Below are positions 5,599 to 6,639 of a stretch of 6,639 bases of DNA, one piece after another. This stretch comes from Klebsiella pneumoniae (GTDB taxonomy: Bacteria; Pseudomonadota; Gammaproteobacteria; Ga0077536): the NCBI GenBank assembly GCA_945873015.1, contig CAMCBY010000238.1, positions 1 through 6,639 on the forward strand, given 5' to 3'. The notes beneath the pieces were generated by a model. The model had not been told where the DNA came from and did not search any database. It saw only the letters and a list, made by a program, of their open reading frames with translations. A program made the position numbers and the translations under genes. Each line of letters opens with the position of its first letter. The first letter of the stretch is position 1.

Positions 5599-6522
5599 GG
5601 CTCGTTTGAGCGCTGCCGCAGCGTCATCCAGCGCGGTCAGCGCCATGCCGATGCGTCCGCCCATACGCATGAAGCCGTGCACCATGCCGCCGTAACATTT
5701 GCGCTCGACCGCCACACCGGCGCGTTCCAGGGTGTCGGCGTAAACGTGCGCTTCGTCACGCAGCGGATCGTATTCGGCGCTGAGTATGCAGGCCGGCGGC
5801 AGACCGGAGTGCTCGGGTGCCAGTTGCGGAGAGGCGCGCGGGTCGGTGCGCGCAATACGCGACGGCAGATACCAGTCGATGAATTGTTCCATCGCGGCGC
5901 GGGTCAGCAGATAGCCCTCGCCGTTGTCACGCATGGAGGGCGTATCAGCGGTGAAATTGGTGGACGGATAGAGCAGCAATTGCAGGCGCAGCATTGGCCA
6001 GCCTTCGTCGCGTACTGCCAGCGCAGCGGCGGCGGCGAGGCTGCCGCCGGCAGAGTCGCCACCGACCGCGAGGCGTTTGGCGTCGATGCCCAACTCGGCG
6101 GCGCTCGCCGCGACCCAGCGCACGGCGGCCAGGCAGTCCTCAAAGGCGGCCGGGAATTTGTGTTCGGGGGCGAGTCGGTAATCGACCGCAATCACCACCA
6201 CACCGGACTTGGCAGCGAGGAAGCGGCACAGGTGATCATGTGAGGAGAGATTACCGACCACCCAGCCGCCGCCGTGGAAATACACCAGCGCCGGCGCCGG
6301 TGTACTCGTTTCAACCGGTCGGTAGATGCGTACTTTGACCTCGCCCTCGGGTCCGGCAAATACGCTGTTGGTGACGCTCTCCAGAGGCGGCGCCTCGTGA
6401 CGATAGAGCAGCGTGCCGGCGTCGTAAGCGAGCCGCGCGAGGCGCGGCTCATTGGTATCGAAGGCCGAGCCGCTGCGCGCCGCGGCATCAACCAGGGCCT
6501 GACATTGAGGATCGAGCGGCAT
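5593..6522 (-). CDS. Alpha/beta hydrolase, hormone-sensitive lipase (HSL) family esterase
   Basis: The protein has 309 residues, the usual length for bacterial HSL-family (family IV) carboxylesterases. It shows the oxyanion-hole motif HGGGW (83-87), the block VDYRLAPEHKFPAA (113-126), the nucleophile elbow GDSAGG with Ser157, Asp252 in SAEYDPLRDE, and His282 in MVHGF. All catalytic residues are therefore present. Members cleave short to medium acyl esters in the cytosol; the natural substrate cannot be told. The ATG at 6522 was chosen because MPLDPQC begins the conserved helical cap and AGGT lies 10 nt upstream. The longer reading frame to 6627 overlaps the real DUF1330 gene in another frame. 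It starts 20 nt after the DUF1330 stop, so both are surely co-transcribed. The TAG stop is provided by a REP palindrome. Confidence 0.93.
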   Translation of the reverse strand: MPLDPQCQALVDAAARSGSAFDTNEPRLARLAYDAGTLLYRHEAPPLESVTNSVFAGPEGEVKVRIYRPVETSTPAPALVYFHGGGWVVGNLSSHDHLCRFLAAKSGVVVIAVDYRLAPEHKFPAAFEDCLAAVRWVAASAAELGIDAKRLAVGGDSAGGSLAAAAALAVRDEGWPMLRLQLLLYPSTNFTADTPSMRDNGEGYLLTRAAMEQFIDWYLPSRIARTDPRASPQLAPEHSGLPPACILSAEYDPLRDEAHVYADTLERAGVAVERKCYGGMVHGFMRMGGRIGMALTALDDAAAALKRAV

Positions 6523-6542
6523 ACCGGCGTTGACCTGTCGAC

Positions 6543-6639
6543 TTATTCGCCGCCGAGGATGAACACGCTGTCCATGCCTTCGGTGCGGGCCGGGATAGCG
6601 GCCTGGTAAGCGGGCGAGTTGTACCACGCTGTGGCGGTC
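6543..6639 (-). CDS. DUF1330 family protein, C-terminal end (cut by window edge)
   Basis: Only the last 31 residues are in the window. They read through TAWYNSPAYQAAIPARTEG and end FILGGE before a TAA stop. The WYNSPxYQxxIPxR block is the typical C-terminal signature of DUF1330, small (about 95-residue) dimeric ferredoxin-like-fold proteins of unclear function, often found near oxidoreductases and hydrolases. The match is short but distinctive. It is the most upstream gene seen in the leftward unit; the promoter must lie beyond the right edge. Confidence 0.8.
   Translation of the reverse strand, partial: TATAWYNSPAYQAAIPARTEGMDSVFILGGE

Noticed and set aside
6523..6627. N-terminal extension of the esterase to 6627
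   Set aside because: This stretch is the coding end of the DUF1330 gene in another frame, and the esterase has its own ATG and ribosome binding site at 6522.

Overview
The window looks like a piece of chromosome from a GC-rich proteobacterium. The family content and the GTAG-headed REP palindromes fit a gammaproteobacterium, but no rRNA or marker gene confirms this, so the taxon is an inference. It holds five complete protein genes and two genes cut by the window edges. No tRNA, rRNA, CRISPR array, transposase or insertion sequence was seen. Most of the window is coding and dense.

Layout from left to right. At 1-449 (minus) is the N-terminal part of a gamma-glutamyltransferase-like protein with no signal peptide. 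At 560-2203 (minus) is a polytopic carrier resembling the BT1/folate-biopterin branch of the major facilitator superfamily. A 189-bp divergent spacer follows. At 2393-3361 (plus) is an unusual predicted lipoprotein joined to a C-terminal DUF4870 (Tic20-like) membrane domain. A 143-bp convergent spacer (3362-3504) is nearly filled by three REP-type palindromes. At 3505-4209 (minus) is a dienelactone-hydrolase-family enzyme, and at 4310-5539 (minus) a class A FAD monooxygenase. At 5593-6522 (minus) is an HSL-family alpha/beta hydrolase, preceded by the C-terminal end of a DUF1330 protein (6543-6639).

The right half reads as one leftward transcription unit: DUF1330, esterase/lipase, FAD monooxygenase, dienelactone hydrolase. 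Two hydrolases flanking a ring-hydroxylase-type flavoprotein suggest a small catabolic or detoxifying set acting on an ester-bearing or aromatic/heterocyclic compound. The substrate cannot be read from the sequence. The dienelactone hydrolase probably also has its own promoter.

The most notable non-coding signal is a family of four short palindromes (around 3356, 3415, 3449 and 5571). Two form an inverted pair (REPIN). Their stems differ by one paired, compensated base swap. In two unrelated genes the GTAG head of the palindrome supplies the TAG stop codon. This matches the known REP/RAYT class of non-autonomous elements, though the transposase (RAYT) is not in this window. I did not find a convincing new multi-gene system; the REP family and the lipoprotein-DUF4870 fusion are the parts most worth checking.
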